Source of the DNA: Proteobacteria bacterium UBA6920
Lineage (GTDB): Bacteria > Pseudomonadota > Gammaproteobacteria > SG8-11
Direction: 5' to 3'
Assembly: GCA_002448875.1 (NCBI GenBank)
Contig: DKAS01000164.1
Coordinates: forward strand, 1 to 24,463
DNA: 24,463 nt
Part shown: positions 1-9,752 of the stretch, piece by piece
Position numbering within the stretch: the stretch's first letter is position 1
Layout of the letters: each line of letters opens with the position of its first letter
Made by a program: the position numbers and the translations under genes
The notes under the pieces: model-generated
Told to the model about the DNA's origin: nothing
Database searches by the model: none
Seen by the model: the letters and a program-made list of their open reading frames with translations, nothing else

Positions 1-993
<993 letters not shown>

Positions 994-999
994 GAAAGG

Positions 1000-1029
1000 A
1001 AAAATCCGGCCGGCGGACCGCCGGCCGGA
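1000..1029 (-). terminator. Intrinsic terminator of fbp, probably also stopping gyrB transcripts
   Basis: A perfect inverted repeat (arms TCCGGCCGGCGG and CCGCCGGCCGGA, 12 bp each, one central base) occupies 1005-1029, between the converging gyrB and fbp stop codons. Read on the minus strand, downstream of fbp, the hairpin is followed at once by TTTTTCCTTT, the layout of a rho-independent terminator. On the plus strand the hairpin lies 11 nt after the gyrB stop but lacks a good T-tract, so gyrB termination there would be weaker. Confidence 0.8.
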
Positions 1030-1040
1030 CAAGGCTTTGC

Positions 1041-2048
1041 TTACGGATTGTTGTGGTAACCCACCACCCGCTCAACTTCATTTTTTGAACCCAGGATCAC
1101 CGGCACCCGCTGGTGCAGATTCTGCGGCTGCATGTCCATGATGCGTTCGTTACCGGTGTAGCTGGCGCCGCCCGCCTGTTCGACAATGAACGACATGGGA
1201 TTGGCTTCGTACATCAGGCGCAGCTTGCCCGGCTTGGACGGATCCTTGGTATCGCGCGGATACATGAAAATGCCGCCGCGGGTCAGGATGCGATAGACTT
1301 CGGCCACCATGGAGGCGACCCAGCGCATGTTGAAGTCCAGATTGCGCGGCCCGGTTTTGCCGGCCAGGCATTCATCCACGTAACGCTTCACCGGCGGTTC
1401 CCAGAAGCGCATGTTGGAGGCATTGATGGCGAACTCCTTGGTGTCCGCGGGAATCTTCATGTTGGGATGGGTGAGAACGAATTCGCCGACACTGGTATCC
1501 AGGGTAAAGCCGTTCACGCCGTTGCCGGTGGTCAACACCATCATGGTGCTGGGCCCGTACAGGGCGAAGCCGGCGCATACCTGTTTGGTGCCGGGTTGCA
1601 GAAAATCTTTTTCCGCAGGTTCTTTCACGCCGTCCGGGCAGCGCAGAATGGAAAAAATAGTTCCCACAGAAATATTAACGTCAATATTGGAGGAGCCGTC
1701 TAAAGGATCAAATATTAAAAGGTATTTACCCTTGGGGTAATTGGCGGGAATAGGATAAATTTCATCCATTTCTTCCGAGGCCATGGCTGCAACGTGCCCA
1801 GCCCATTCGTTGCTCTTGATCATCACCTCGTTGGTGATTACATCAAGTTTCTTCTGGGTTTCACCCTGGACATTTTCGGTACCCGCTGTACCCAGCACGC
1901 CGACGAGGGCGCCTTGGTTGACCGAACGGGAGATAACCTTGCATGCCGTAACGATATCGTTGAGCAAGGAGGTAAAGTCGCCGGATGCGCCTTTGATACG
2001 CCGTTGCTCTTCAATGATAAATTGCGTGATGGTGGTACCGATGTGCAT
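1041..2048 (-). CDS. fbp: Class I fructose-1,6-bisphosphatase
   Basis: The 335-residue protein hydrolyses fructose 1,6-bisphosphate to fructose 6-phosphate and phosphate, in gluconeogenesis or the Calvin cycle, in the cytosol. It has the class I metal/phosphate signature [18 protein letters not shown], the C-terminal [17 protein letters not shown] segment and the [15 protein letters not shown] tail. Length matches the family. The ATG start at 2048 is preceded by a strong AAGGAAGG ribosome binding site. The gene stands alone, divergent from hemC and convergent with gyrB. An AT-rich, rare-codon patch (about 1651-1770) covers the catalytic motif; its codons (TTA, ATA, CCT) differ from the rest of the gene, although the protein there is fully conserved. 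Calvin-cycle use cannot be decided from this window. Confidence 0.97.
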   Translation of the reverse strand: MHIGTTITQFIIEEQRRIKGASGDFTSLLNDIVTACKVISRSVNQGALVGVLGTAGTENVQGETQKKLDVITNEVMIKSNEWAGHVAAMASEEMDEIYPIPANYPKGKYLLIFDPLDGSSNIDVNISVGTIFSILRCPDGVKEPAEKDFLQPGTKQVCAGFALYGPSTMMVLTTGNGVNGFTLDTSVGEFVLTHPNMKIPADTKEFAINASNMRFWEPPVKRYVDECLAGKTGPRNLDFNMRWVASMVAEVYRILTRGGIFMYPRDTKDPSKPGKLRLMYEANPMSFIVEQAGGASYTGNERIMDMQPQNLHQRVPVILGSKNEVERVVGYHNNP

Positions 2049-2083
2049 TGACCTTCCTTTTGTTAATCAGCCGATAAATATCA

Positions 2084-2112
2084 ATTATCCTAAAGGGGCG
2101 GAATTCTAACAA
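2084..2112 (-). promoter_or_regulatory. Candidate sigma70-type promoter of fbp
   Basis: On the minus strand a TTGTTA -35 box (2107-2112) is separated by 17 bases from a GATAAT -10 box (2084-2089, five of six consensus bases). The -10 box lies about 35 bases upstream of the fbp ATG. The rest of the divergent spacer (2049-2243) is AT-rich relative to its neighbours. It holds TATAAC (2151-2156) and TATAGT (2170-2175) on the plus strand as possible hemC -10 boxes, but neither has a convincing -35. Confidence 0.5.
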
Positions 2113-2243
2113 AGAGCGCCTGATTTTTCACCAGGTGGGCCGCCTTATTCTATAACTATTTTAATGTTTTATAGTGCTGGCATTTGCCTCGATCGCCGTT
2201 AGCCCGTAGCATAGGCACCCTCTTTGGTACAGAAATTTATCCC

Positions 2244-3170
2244 ATGACTCTCATTCGTATTGCTACTCGTAAAAGTCCGCTGGCGTTATGGCAGGCGGAG
2301 TATGTCAAAGACAAGTTACTGGCGGCCGATCCGACGCTGTCCGTTGAATTAATCAAGATGAGCACCCAGGGGGACAAGATCCTCGATACGCCGCTGGCGA
2401 AGGTCGGCGGCAAGGGTCTGTTCGTCAAGGAGCTGGAACAGGGCCTGCTGCGCGGGGAAGCGGATATCGCCGTGCATTCGATGAAGGACGTACCGGTCGA
2501 ATTGCCGGTGGGTTTGCACATCGGTGCGATCTGTGCGCGGGAAAATCCCCGGGACGCGTTTGTTTCCAATGACTTTGCCTCGCTGCAGGCGCTGCCCCAG
2601 GGCGCGGTGGTCGGCACCTCCAGCCTGCGTCGCCAGTGCCAGCTGCGCCGTTTGCGACCGGATCTGGTCATCAAGGACCTGCGCGGCAACGTCAACACCC
2701 GCTTGGCCAAACTGGATGCCGGCGAATTTGCCGCCATTATCCTGGCCGGCGCCGGCCTGTTGCGCCTGGGTTTTGCCGATCGCATCCGCCAATTCATAAC
2801 TCCCGAAGACTCCCTGCCGGCCATCGGCCAGGGTGCGGTCGGTATCGAGTGTCGTCAGGATGATGCCGGGGTCAATGCCCGGCTGCGGGCTTTGCACGAT
2901 GAACCGACCAGTATCTGCGTGCGGGCCGAGCGGGCGATGAATCATCGCCTGCAGGGGGGTTGCCAGGTTCCCATCGGTGGCTATGCGCTGTTGCGCGATG
3001 ACCGCCTGTGGTTGCGCGGCCTGGTGGGTTATCCCGATGGCAGCCAGATCATCAGCGGCGAAATCAGCGGTGCTCCCGCGGATGCCGAACGCCTGGGTAT
3101 TACACTGGCGGATGATTTGCTGGCACGGGGAGCGGGAGTTATCCTGCAATCCGTCTATGGCAACGCCTGA
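2244..3170 (+). CDS. hemC: Hydroxymethylbilane synthase (porphobilinogen deaminase)
   Basis: The 308-residue cytosolic enzyme joins four porphobilinogen molecules into hydroxymethylbilane, the third common step of tetrapyrrole synthesis. The N-terminus [18 protein letters not shown] is the family's usual start, so ATG 2244 was chosen over an in-frame TTG at 2184 that would add 20 non-conserved residues. HSMKDVP carries the catalytic aspartate (D82), and [13 protein letters not shown] carries the cysteine (C240) that holds the dipyrromethane cofactor. No clear Shine-Dalgarno sequence precedes the ATG. It is the first gene of the hemCDXY operon; its stop overlaps the hemD start by 14 nt. Confidence 0.97.
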   Translation: MTLIRIATRKSPLALWQAEYVKDKLLAADPTLSVELIKMSTQGDKILDTPLAKVGGKGLFVKELEQGLLRGEADIAVHSMKDVPVELPVGLHIGAICARENPRDAFVSNDFASLQALPQGAVVGTSSLRRQCQLRRLRPDLVIKDLRGNVNTRLAKLDAGEFAAIILAGAGLLRLGFADRIRQFITPEDSLPAIGQGAVGIECRQDDAGVNARLRALHDEPTSICVRAERAMNHRLQGGCQVPIGGYALLRDDRLWLRGLVGYPDGSQIISGEISGAPADAERLGITLADDLLARGAGVILQSVYGNA

Positions 3171-3936
3171 TCTGCAGGGTTGCCGCGTCGTCGTTACCCG
3201 GCCGGCGCACCAGGCCGCCGCCCTGATCCAGGCGATCGAGGATCGGGGGGGAGAGGTTCTGGCGGTGCCGGTACTGGCCATTGCCGGGCCGGATGATCCG
3301 ACGGCGGTGCAGGCGCAGCTGGCGGACCTTGCGCACTATCAGTTCTGTATTTTCATCAGTGCCAACGCCGTGACCATGGCTCTGCCGCTGCTTCCCGCGG
3401 CGAGCGCCTGGCCGGCAAGCACCCGCATTGCGGCGGTCGGAGCGGCGACCGCCCGCGCCCTGGCCGAGGCGGGCCTGGCGGTGGCGATTCAACCGACCGG
3501 AGATTTCAGCAGCGAGGGCTTGCTCGCGCAGCCGGCGTTGCAGCGGATGCACGGACAACAGGTGCTGATCGTGCGTGGCGCCGGCGGACGCGAAACCCTG
3601 GCCGAGCAATTGCGCGAACGCGGCGCCCGCGTGGACTATGTGGAAGTGTATCGACGCTGCGTTCCGACCACGGATACCGGGCCGTTGTTAGAGCGCTTGC
3701 ATCAAGGCAGCGTGGACTTTATTGTGGTTACCAGTAGCGAAGGTCTGCACAATCTGTTTGCCATGGTGGGCACGCCGCAGGCACCGTTGCTGCAACAGGC
3801 GACCTTTATCCTGTTCAGTGCCCGCACTGCGCAAGCCGCGCGGGAGCTGGGTGTGCAACGCCCGCCGCTGGTCACGGCGCAGGCCTCCGACGAGGGCATC
3901 ATCACCACTTTACGCGCCGCATGGAGATCCGTATGA
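3157..3936 (+). CDS. hemD: Uroporphyrinogen-III synthase
   Basis: The 259-residue enzyme cyclises hydroxymethylbilane, with inversion of ring D, to uroporphyrinogen III, the branch point to heme, siroheme and cobalamin. The protein begins [20 protein letters not shown]; the VTRP motif near the N-terminus, IFISANAV and the later [15 protein letters not shown] segment are typical of this poorly conserved family. ATG 3157 lies inside the last codons of hemC, implying translational coupling. A longer in-frame opening back to 2977 would run deep into hemC and is not used. The gene's stop overlaps the hemX start as ATGA. Confidence 0.93.
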   Translation: MATPDLQGCRVVVTRPAHQAAALIQAIEDRGGEVLAVPVLAIAGPDDPTAVQAQLADLAHYQFCIFISANAVTMALPLLPAASAWPASTRIAAVGAATARALAEAGLAVAIQPTGDFSSEGLLAQPALQRMHGQQVLIVRGAGGRETLAEQLRERGARVDYVEVYRRCVPTTDTGPLLERLHQGSVDFIVVTSSEGLHNLFAMVGTPQAPLLQQATFILFSARTAQAARELGVQRPPLVTAQASDEGIITTLRAAWRSV

Positions 3937-5078
3937 CCGACACTCCCGACTCTCCCCCGGTGGCGGAAGCAACACCTCCCCCGGCGGCCGACGCCGGCAG
4001 CGAAGCGGAAAGCAAGCCGCATCGGCGCAAAGCTTCGCATCGCCGTCATGGCAAGGGTATGGGCGCGCTGCTGGCGTCGCTGCTGTTGCTGGTGGTCAGC
4101 GCGGCCTTTGCTTATGTCAGCCTGTTCCAGCAGCCGCGACAGATCCGTGATCTGCAGCGCGACCTGGCGCAAACCCGTGACCAGCTGCTCGCCAGCCAGC
4201 AACAAACCAGCGAGCGCCTGTCCCAGCTGGCGGACCGCCAGGAACAGGAGCACCGCCAGGGGCAGGGAGAAATACAGTCCCTGCACGAGACCGACCAGAT
4301 GTTGCAGAACAATGTGGTGGCCCTGCAGGAGAAAATCGGTAACAGTGATGGCCGCTGGCGCCTGACGGAAGTGGAATACCTGCTGCAGACCGCCGCCGAT
4401 AAACTGCAGCTGGAAGGGGATGCGCCGACCGCGCTGCAGGCCCTGGGGGCGGCCGATGAACGTTTGAAACGCCTGGCGGATCCACGCTTTACCGGTTTGC
4501 GTGCCGCCCTGGCCCGTGATATCCAGTCCCTCGCCGCCGTGCCGAAGGTGGATACCACCGGCATCGTCCTCGAACTGGCAGCCATCGAAGAACAAATCCA
4601 TGCCCTGCCGGCCGCGCTGCACAGCGAATTTGCTTTTGCCCCAGGGGTATCCGGCGATACATCGGTGGCCGACCACGATCCCGCCTGGTCCCAGACCTTA
4701 AAAGCCGTCTGGCATGACATCCGCCAGCTGGTGGTCATTCGCCACCGCGACAAACCGGTGGAACCGCTGTTGCCGCCGGAGATGCTGGCGCTGCAAATGG
4801 CGAGTCTGCGGCTGGAGCTGCAGGTGGTGCGGCTGGCGGTGATGCGGCGCGATACCGCCAGCTTTCAGCAGGGCATCGCCAGGGTAGACACCGGCTTGCG
4901 GGCGGGTTTTGACGTCAAGCAGCCGCTGGTCGCGGCCATGCTCGAATCCCTGGCCAAGTACCGCAGTCTGGAGCTGAGGCCACCCCTGCCGGAGCTGAAA
5001 GCTTCGCTGCAGACCTTGCGGCAGGGAAGAAAAAGCGACGGGGACAACAACACGGACTCCCTGCAACCAGAACGCTAG
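3933..5078 (+). CDS. hemX: HemX family inner-membrane protein of the heme operon
   Basis: This 381-residue protein belongs to the HemX family that follows hemD in many gammaproteobacteria. It is often labelled uroporphyrinogen-III C-methyltransferase, but no SAM-methyltransferase motif is visible, so that enzymatic name is not supported. The order is: a Pro/Ala/Glu-rich cytoplasmic segment (1-30), a basic stretch with Lys/Arg/His (about 31-41), one transmembrane helix (about 42-66, GALLASLLLLVVSAAFAYV), a Gln/Glu-rich probable coiled coil (about 70-130), then an alpha-helical domain exposed to the periplasm. ATG 3933 (after GGAG, overlapping the hemD stop) is preferred to ATG 3921. Its role is probably structural or scaffolding in heme synthesis; that is inference. 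Confidence 0.88.
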   Translation: MTDTPDSPPVAEATPPPAADAGSEAESKPHRRKASHRRHGKGMGALLASLLLLVVSAAFAYVSLFQQPRQIRDLQRDLAQTRDQLLASQQQTSERLSQLADRQEQEHRQGQGEIQSLHETDQMLQNNVVALQEKIGNSDGRWRLTEVEYLLQTAADKLQLEGDAPTALQALGAADERLKRLADPRFTGLRAALARDIQSLAAVPKVDTTGIVLELAAIEEQIHALPAALHSEFAFAPGVSGDTSVADHDPAWSQTLKAVWHDIRQLVVIRHRDKPVEPLLPPEMLALQMASLRLELQVVRLAVMRRDTASFQQGIARVDTGLRAGFDVKQPLVAAMLESLAKYRSLELRPPLPELKASLQTLRQGRKSDGDNNTDSLQPER

Positions 5079-5106
5079 CCAACCGAGGCGCAAGAGAGGG
5101 TAACGC

Positions 5107-6369
5107 GTGAAGTTCCTGAGCTACAGCCTGCTGGTCGTTGCGATGACGGTGGCCCTGACCCTGCTGGCCTTGCACGATCCCGGCTACCTGCTGCTTTCCT
5201 ATGGCCGCTGGACGGTGGAACTGACCCTGGTGGTGGCGGTGCTGCTGCTGGTTCTGCTGTTCTTTGTTTCCCACGGTGCACTGCTGTCGGGTTACCGGGT
5301 CAAATCCCTGCCGCGGCGTACCCGTCTGTGGCGCAGCAAGCGCCAGCAAGGCAAGGCCGCGGACTGCCTGAGCACCGGCCTGGTGGAGCTGGCCGAAGGC
5401 CGCTGGAAGGATGCGGAAAAAAACCTGCTGCGTTTTACCGATAAGAGCGAGTCCCCGCTGCTCAACTATCTGGCGGCGGCGCGGGCCGCCCATGCCCAGG
5501 GGGCTTATGACCGGCGCGACAATTATCTCAAACAGGCCATCCAGGCCATGCCCACCGCCGATATTGCCGTCGGCCTGACCCAGGCGGAGATGCAGCTGCA
5601 GCACGGCCAGCTGGAACAGGCGCTGGCCTCCATGGAACATCTCAAACGCATCGCGCCCAAACACAAATACGTCACCAAGCTGCTGGTTGGGGTCTATGAG
5701 CAGCTGCACGACTGGCGCAAGATGCTCAATCACCTGGCGGAACTGCGCCGCGGGGTGTACAGCGACGCGCAATACGCGCAGCTGGAAGAACGCGCTTATC
5801 TCGGTCTGTTGCGGGACGGCGCCCAGGCCGCCGATGCCAGCCAGCTGCAGGCCTTATGGGAGAGTATGCCGCGTCACTGCCAGCAGTCGCGGCAGTTCAT
5901 CGACATCTACCTGCGCCGCCTGCTGCAACTGCGGCAGGGTCACTATGCGGAGCCGGTGCTGCGCCAGGCGCTGGAACAGCATTGGGACGAAACCCTGGCC
6001 GGACTCTACGGGTTGATGGAGGCAGACACGCAGGCGCAGCTCCGCCAGGCGGAAAAATGGCTGCAGCGCCATGGCCAGGACGCCAATCTGCTGCTCAGTT
6101 TGGGGCGATTGTGCATGCGCCTGGAAATCTGGGGCAAGGCGCGTTCGTATCTGGAAGCCAGCATCAATCTCGGCGGTGGAGCCGGTGCCCACCTGCTGCT
6201 GGCGCGTCTGCTGGAGCAGCAGGGGGAGCAGGCGCAGGCGGCGCAGCATTTGCGCCTGGGGTTTCACGACTACATTCGCGAGCAGGCCGGCGAGCAGCCG
6301 CGCGACCTGGCCCTGCTGGCCCAGCTGCAAGACCCGCCCGGGCGAGAGCTGCGAGCGCAGCTGCCCTGA
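5107..6369 (+). CDS. hemY: HemY family membrane protein with TPR repeats
   Basis: This 420-residue protein is of the proteobacterial HemY type, distinct from the Gram-positive protoporphyrinogen oxidase also called HemY. Two N-terminal transmembrane helices (about 4-23 and 37-58) flank a short loop, followed by a basic segment (RVKSLPRRTRLWRSKRQQGK). The rest is a helical, TPR-like array of Ala/Leu/Gln-rich repeats on one side of the membrane. The start is GTG 5107, downstream of a GAGAGGG ribosome site. It is the last gene of hemCDXY, 28 nt after hemX. Its biochemical role is not firmly known; the operon suggests assembly or regulation of the heme pathway. Its stop lies 6 nt from the end of the converging reductase gene. 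Confidence 0.9.
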   Translation: MKFLSYSLLVVAMTVALTLLALHDPGYLLLSYGRWTVELTLVVAVLLLVLLFFVSHGALLSGYRVKSLPRRTRLWRSKRQQGKAADCLSTGLVELAEGRWKDAEKNLLRFTDKSESPLLNYLAAARAAHAQGAYDRRDNYLKQAIQAMPTADIAVGLTQAEMQLQHGQLEQALASMEHLKRIAPKHKYVTKLLVGVYEQLHDWRKMLNHLAELRRGVYSDAQYAQLEERAYLGLLRDGAQAADASQLQALWESMPRHCQQSRQFIDIYLRRLLQLRQGHYAEPVLRQALEQHWDETLAGLYGLMEADTQAQLRQAEKWLQRHGQDANLLLSLGRLCMRLEIWGKARSYLEASINLGGGAGAHLLLARLLEQQGEQAQAAQHLRLGFHDYIREQAGEQPRDLALLAQLQDPPGRELRAQLP

Positions 6370-6375
6370 GCGCGC

Positions 6376-7404
6376 TTATTTTTGCGGTGTAGCGCCTGCG
6401 GGGTGCTGAAACTCGAAGGCGTCGGAGTAACAGTTGTCGGCATTCAGGCCTTTGAGCAGAAAGGCATCCCGGCCGGCATATACCATGGCGGGTGACCCGC
6501 AGGCATACACGTCGTAACCGGACAGATCGGCGAAATCCTCCAGTATGGCTTCGTGTACCAGGCCGGTGCGGCCTTGCCACTGGTCTTCCGGCAAGGGCTC
6601 CGACAGAACCGGAATGTAATGGAAATTTTCCCGTTGCGCCCATTGCTGCGGCAGATCGGAGTAGATATCGCGTCTGCTGCGTACCCCCCAGTAAAAAAAA
6701 ATGGGTCGGCTCAGGCCGCGATAAAAGGCTTCTTCCACCAGGCTTTTCACCGGCGCGAAGCCGGTGCCGCCGGCCATCAGAATGATGGGCCGGGGGGAGT
6801 CCGCCCGCAGGAAGAAACTGCCGTGCGGACCTTCGATACGCAGAATGGCCTTTTCCTGCAATTCATTGAAGACGAAATCGCTGAAGGTGCCGGCGGCGAC
6901 TTTACGGATATGCAACTCGATGAATTCATCGTCGTGCGGCGCGTTGGCGATGGAATAGCTGCGGCGTTCGCCGTTCTTCAGCAGGAAATCGATGTATTGC
7001 CCGGCGAGAAACCGCAGGCGCTGGTTGGTCGGCAGCAGCAGCTTGACCCGCATCACGTCGTGGCTGGCGCGGGTGATGCTATCCACTTTGGCCGGCAGGC
7101 GGCGGATGGGGATACCGACCACGTCGCCGACTTCATGCACTTCCAGCACCAGGTCCGACAATGCCAGGGTCTGGCAGAACAGCGCCAGACCCTGGGCCAC
7201 TTCCTGTTCACTCAGGGCCCGCGCCGAATACTGACCGCGGTCTATCTGGCCGGACAGCACCTTGCCCTTACAGGTCCCGCAGGCCCCGTCGCGGCAGCCG
7301 TAGGGGAAAGGAATGCCGTTGCGCAGGGCCCCTTGCAATAGATTCTCACCATGTTCAATGATGAATGTATGGTTGCTTGGCAGCAAGGTGACGGTATGGG
7401 GCAT
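6376..7404 (-). CDS. [2Fe-2S]-FAD-NAD(P)H oxidoreductase (CDP-6-deoxy-delta-3,4-glucoseen reductase-like)
   Basis: A 342-residue electron-transfer flavoprotein with three domains. A plant-type ferredoxin domain (1-90) has the cluster ligands C37, C42, C45 (GCRDGACGTC) and C77. An FAD-binding domain (about 100-205) has RRSYSIANAP. An NAD(P)-binding domain (about 210-335) has MAGGTGFAPVKSL and YACGSPAMVYAGRDAF. This is the layout of oxygenase reductases and of the family often named CDP-6-deoxyglucoseen reductase. No sugar-modification or oxygenase partner is next to it here, so the electron acceptor is unknown. ATG 7404 is used; an in-frame TTG at 7410 would add two residues. It is divergent from the SDR gene (66-nt spacer) and convergent with hemY. 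Confidence 0.88.
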   Translation of the reverse strand: MPHTVTLLPSNHTFIIEHGENLLQGALRNGIPFPYGCRDGACGTCKGKVLSGQIDRGQYSARALSEQEVAQGLALFCQTLALSDLVLEVHEVGDVVGIPIRRLPAKVDSITRASHDVMRVKLLLPTNQRLRFLAGQYIDFLLKNGERRSYSIANAPHDDEFIELHIRKVAAGTFSDFVFNELQEKAILRIEGPHGSFFLRADSPRPIILMAGGTGFAPVKSLVEEAFYRGLSRPIFFYWGVRSRRDIYSDLPQQWAQRENFHYIPVLSEPLPEDQWQGRTGLVHEAILEDFADLSGYDVYACGSPAMVYAGRDAFLLKGLNADNCYSDAFEFQHPAGATPQK

Positions 7405-7470
7405 AAACAACTTCTTGAGGCCGGCGCGGCGGAGTAAATTAGGCCCATTCTATCAGGGGAGGCACAGTTG

Positions 7471-8346
7471 GTGCGCAGTGTTTTCATCATTGGCTGCGGG
7501 TATCTGGGGGTGCGTGTGGCCCGTCGCTGGGGGCAGCGGCTGCCGGTGACGTGCGGTCGGCGGTCCTTGCCGACCTCCGGCGCCATGGCGGCAACCCAGA
7601 GCTTCATTATCGACCTGGACCGGGAGGCGGCGGCGCCGGCGGAGTTGGCGGACAGCGACGACGCCCTGCTCTACTATTTCGTGCCACCACCGTCCCAGGG
7701 GCAAACCGATCCGCGCCTGGCGCGCTTTCTAAGGCTGTTGGCTTCGGCGCGGCCGGCGCGCCTGGTTCTGGTGAGCACCACCGGCGTCTATGGCGACAAT
7801 CAGGGAGCGTGGGTAGATGAAGCGACGCCTCCGGCACCACATTTTGATCGCGCCCGGCGCCGCTTAGATGCCGAAATCCAGTGGCGTCAGTGGGCCGAGG
7901 CGCGGCATTTACCCTGGGTGATTCTGCGCGTGCCTGCCATCTACGGGCCCGGCCGCCTGCCGGAAGCCAGCCTGCGTGAGGGCAGACCGGTGATTCAGCG
8001 CGATCAGGCGCCCTGGGTCAATCGCATTCATGTGGATGATCTGGCGGCGTTCTGCGTCGCTGCCGGCGAACGACCGGTGCAGGGTATCTACAATGTCAGC
8101 GACGGCGATCCCCGCACCATGACCGACTATTTCTACAGTGTGGCCGACTGCCTGCACCTGCCGCGACCTCCCGCTCTGTCGCTGGACCAGGCGCGGCAGG
8201 TGCTCAGCGCCGGCATGCTCAGCTACCTGGAGGAATCGCGCCGGGTCGATAACCGCAAGGCGCTGCGCGACCTGGCCATCAACCTGCGTTATCCCACGCT
8301 GGAGACGGGGCTGCAGGCCTGTGTGGCGGACGCAAGCGACGACTGA
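7471..8346 (+). CDS. Atypical NAD(P)-binding SDR/epimerase-family protein (YeeZ-like)
   Basis: About 291 residues with an N-terminal Rossmann motif (IIGCGYLGVRVA), then LVSTTGVYGDNQGAWVDE, an ILRVPAIYGPGRLP segment, HVDDLAAFCVAA and YNVSDGDPRTMTDY, as in extended SDR sugar-epimerase relatives. The YxxxK catalytic pair expected after the GVYG motif is absent; that region reads DRARRRLDAE. It may therefore be a non-catalytic or otherwise atypical member such as the YeeZ group. A GGGGAGG ribosome site (7456-7462) lies before two possible starts, TTG 7468 and GTG 7471; GTG was chosen on spacing. Its stop directly abuts the coaBC stop on the other strand. Substrate unknown. Confidence 0.82.
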   Translation: MRSVFIIGCGYLGVRVARRWGQRLPVTCGRRSLPTSGAMAATQSFIIDLDREAAAPAELADSDDALLYYFVPPPSQGQTDPRLARFLRLLASARPARLVLVSTTGVYGDNQGAWVDEATPPAPHFDRARRRLDAEIQWRQWAEARHLPWVILRVPAIYGPGRLPEASLREGRPVIQRDQAPWVNRIHVDDLAAFCVAAGERPVQGIYNVSDGDPRTMTDYFYSVADCLHLPRPPALSLDQARQVLSAGMLSYLEESRRVDNRKALRDLAINLRYPTLETGLQACVADASDD

Positions 8347-9558
8347 TCAGTCGTTGGCGGTGTCGGCGCTGCGCTGCGCCGCCTGCATCCGCTGCTGAAT
8401 GAGGGTAACCAGCTCGCGGGCGATCTGTGCCTTGCTGGCCAGGGGCAGTTCGGTCTGTCCCTGGGTCCAGAAAACAGTCACGCTGTTTTCATCGCTTTCG
8501 AAACCGCCGCTGTTGCCGCCGACCAGGTTGCCCACCACCAGGTCCAGGTTTTTTCGCGCCAGTTTGTCCCGGGCGTAGGTTTCCAGGTCACGGGTTTCCG
8601 CGGCGAAACCGACACAAAACGGCCGCGGGTCCCGCGCCGCGACCATGGCCAGGATGTCCGGCGTCCGTTCCAGGGTCAGGGTCAGGCTCTCCTGACCCCC
8701 TTTCTTGATCTTGTGGCTGGCTGCCGCCGCCGGCCGGTAATCCGCCACGGCGGCGGTGGCGATAAACAGCTGTTGGTCGGTCAGGGCGGCCTGTACCGCG
8801 TCATGCATCTGCTGCGCACTTTGCACTGCAATCAGCTGGATGCCCGGTGGTGGCGGCAGCGCCACCGGTCCGCTGACCAGGGTGACGTTGGCGCCGGCGT
8901 CCCGGTAGGCCTCCGCCAGGTGATAACCCATTTTGCCGGAGCTGCGGTTGCTGAGAAAGCGCACCGGGTCCAAGGCTTCCCGGGTGGGGCCGGCGGTGAT
9001 CAGCACCCGCAGGCCGGCCAGGGGCTGTACCGGTGGCTGCAACAGCTGGCACAGCTGCTCCGGTTCCAGCATCCGGCCCGGCCCGATATCTCCGCAGGCC
9101 TGCTCGCCGTTGGCCGGGCCCAACAGTCGGATACCCCGCGCCTGCAACAGACGCACATTGGCCTGGGTGGCGGCTTGGCGCCACATTTGCTGATTCATGG
9201 CCGGGGCCACGTGCAAGGGCGCGGCCGTGGCCAGGCACAGGGTAGTCAGCAGGTCATCGGCCAGGCCGTGGGCCAGGCGGGCGAGAAAATTGGCACTGGC
9301 CGGGGCGATCAGCACGGCGTCGGCCCACTTGGCCAGGCTGATGTGGTCCATGGCGTTTTCGGTTTCCGCGTCCAGGTGTTCGCTGTAAACACGGTGGCCA
9401 CTGAGGGTTTGCAGGGTCAGGGGGGTAATGAACGCCTGCGCTCCGCGGGTCAGCACCACCCGGACCTCGCTGCCGCCGCGCTGGAGCAGCCGTATCAGCT
9501 CCGCGGCCTTGTAGGCGGCGATGCTGCCGGTGACTCCCAGAAGAATTTTTTGATACAT
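8347..9558 (-). CDS. coaBC: Bifunctional phosphopantothenoylcysteine decarboxylase / phosphopantothenate-cysteine ligase
   Basis: The 403-residue bifunctional enzyme makes 4'-phosphopantetheine in coenzyme A synthesis: ligation of cysteine to phosphopantothenate (CoaB), then decarboxylation (CoaC, FMN-dependent). The N-terminal CoaC half has LLGVTGSIAAYKAAELIR, the catalytic histidine in DHISL (H72), APASANF and APAMNQQMW. The C-terminal CoaB half starts near residue 190 with ITAGPTREALDPVRFLSNRS and has FAAETRDLETYARDKL and KNLDLVVGNLVG. The start is ATG 9558 (MYQKILL); upstream in-frame codons to 9579 are not conserved. It is divergent from radC. Confidence 0.97.
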   Translation of the reverse strand: MYQKILLGVTGSIAAYKAAELIRLLQRGGSEVRVVLTRGAQAFITPLTLQTLSGHRVYSEHLDAETENAMDHISLAKWADAVLIAPASANFLARLAHGLADDLLTTLCLATAAPLHVAPAMNQQMWRQAATQANVRLLQARGIRLLGPANGEQACGDIGPGRMLEPEQLCQLLQPPVQPLAGLRVLITAGPTREALDPVRFLSNRSSGKMGYHLAEAYRDAGANVTLVSGPVALPPPPGIQLIAVQSAQQMHDAVQAALTDQQLFIATAAVADYRPAAAASHKIKKGGQESLTLTLERTPDILAMVAARDPRPFCVGFAAETRDLETYARDKLARKNLDLVVGNLVGGNSGGFESDENSVTVFWTQGQTELPLASKAQIARELVTLIQQRMQAAQRSADTAND

Positions 9559-9702
9559 GCCTTTCCCCGGTAAGCGCACTACAATACGATGGACAGGGCC
9601 GCAAAGGAAACCACTGGCTGAATAAGGACAAGCCGCTGGATGCAGCCCGGATCGGCGTTTACTAAGTAGCGCATTAAATAGCCACCTGTTTCTCCGGCGT
9701 CT

Positions 9703-9723
9703 CCGCCCCCTGCCAGGGGGCGG
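9703..9723. repeat. GC-rich inverted repeat, 10-bp arms
   Basis: Arms CCGCCCCCTG and CAGGGGGCGG are perfect complements around a single C. In RNA this could form a stem of about 9 bp. No T-tract follows on either strand, so it is not a standard intrinsic terminator. It lies 29 bp before the larger palindrome upstream of radC. Confidence 0.7.
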
Positions 9724-9752
9724 GACAGGGTGGGGGTGGTCATAACCGCTTG

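Noticed and set aside
2184..2243. N-terminal extension of hemC from TTG 2184
   Set aside because: The 20 added residues are not part of the family and the conserved N-terminus begins exactly at ATG 2244.
3933..5078. HemX as an active uroporphyrinogen-III methyltransferase
   Set aside because: Only a membrane helix, coiled coil and helical domain are visible; no SAM-binding motifs of CysG/CobA type.
6347..6362. 7-bp stem near the end of hemY as its terminator
   Set aside because: It is inside the coding region, and the nearest T-run (6379-6383) is about 17 bases beyond the stem.
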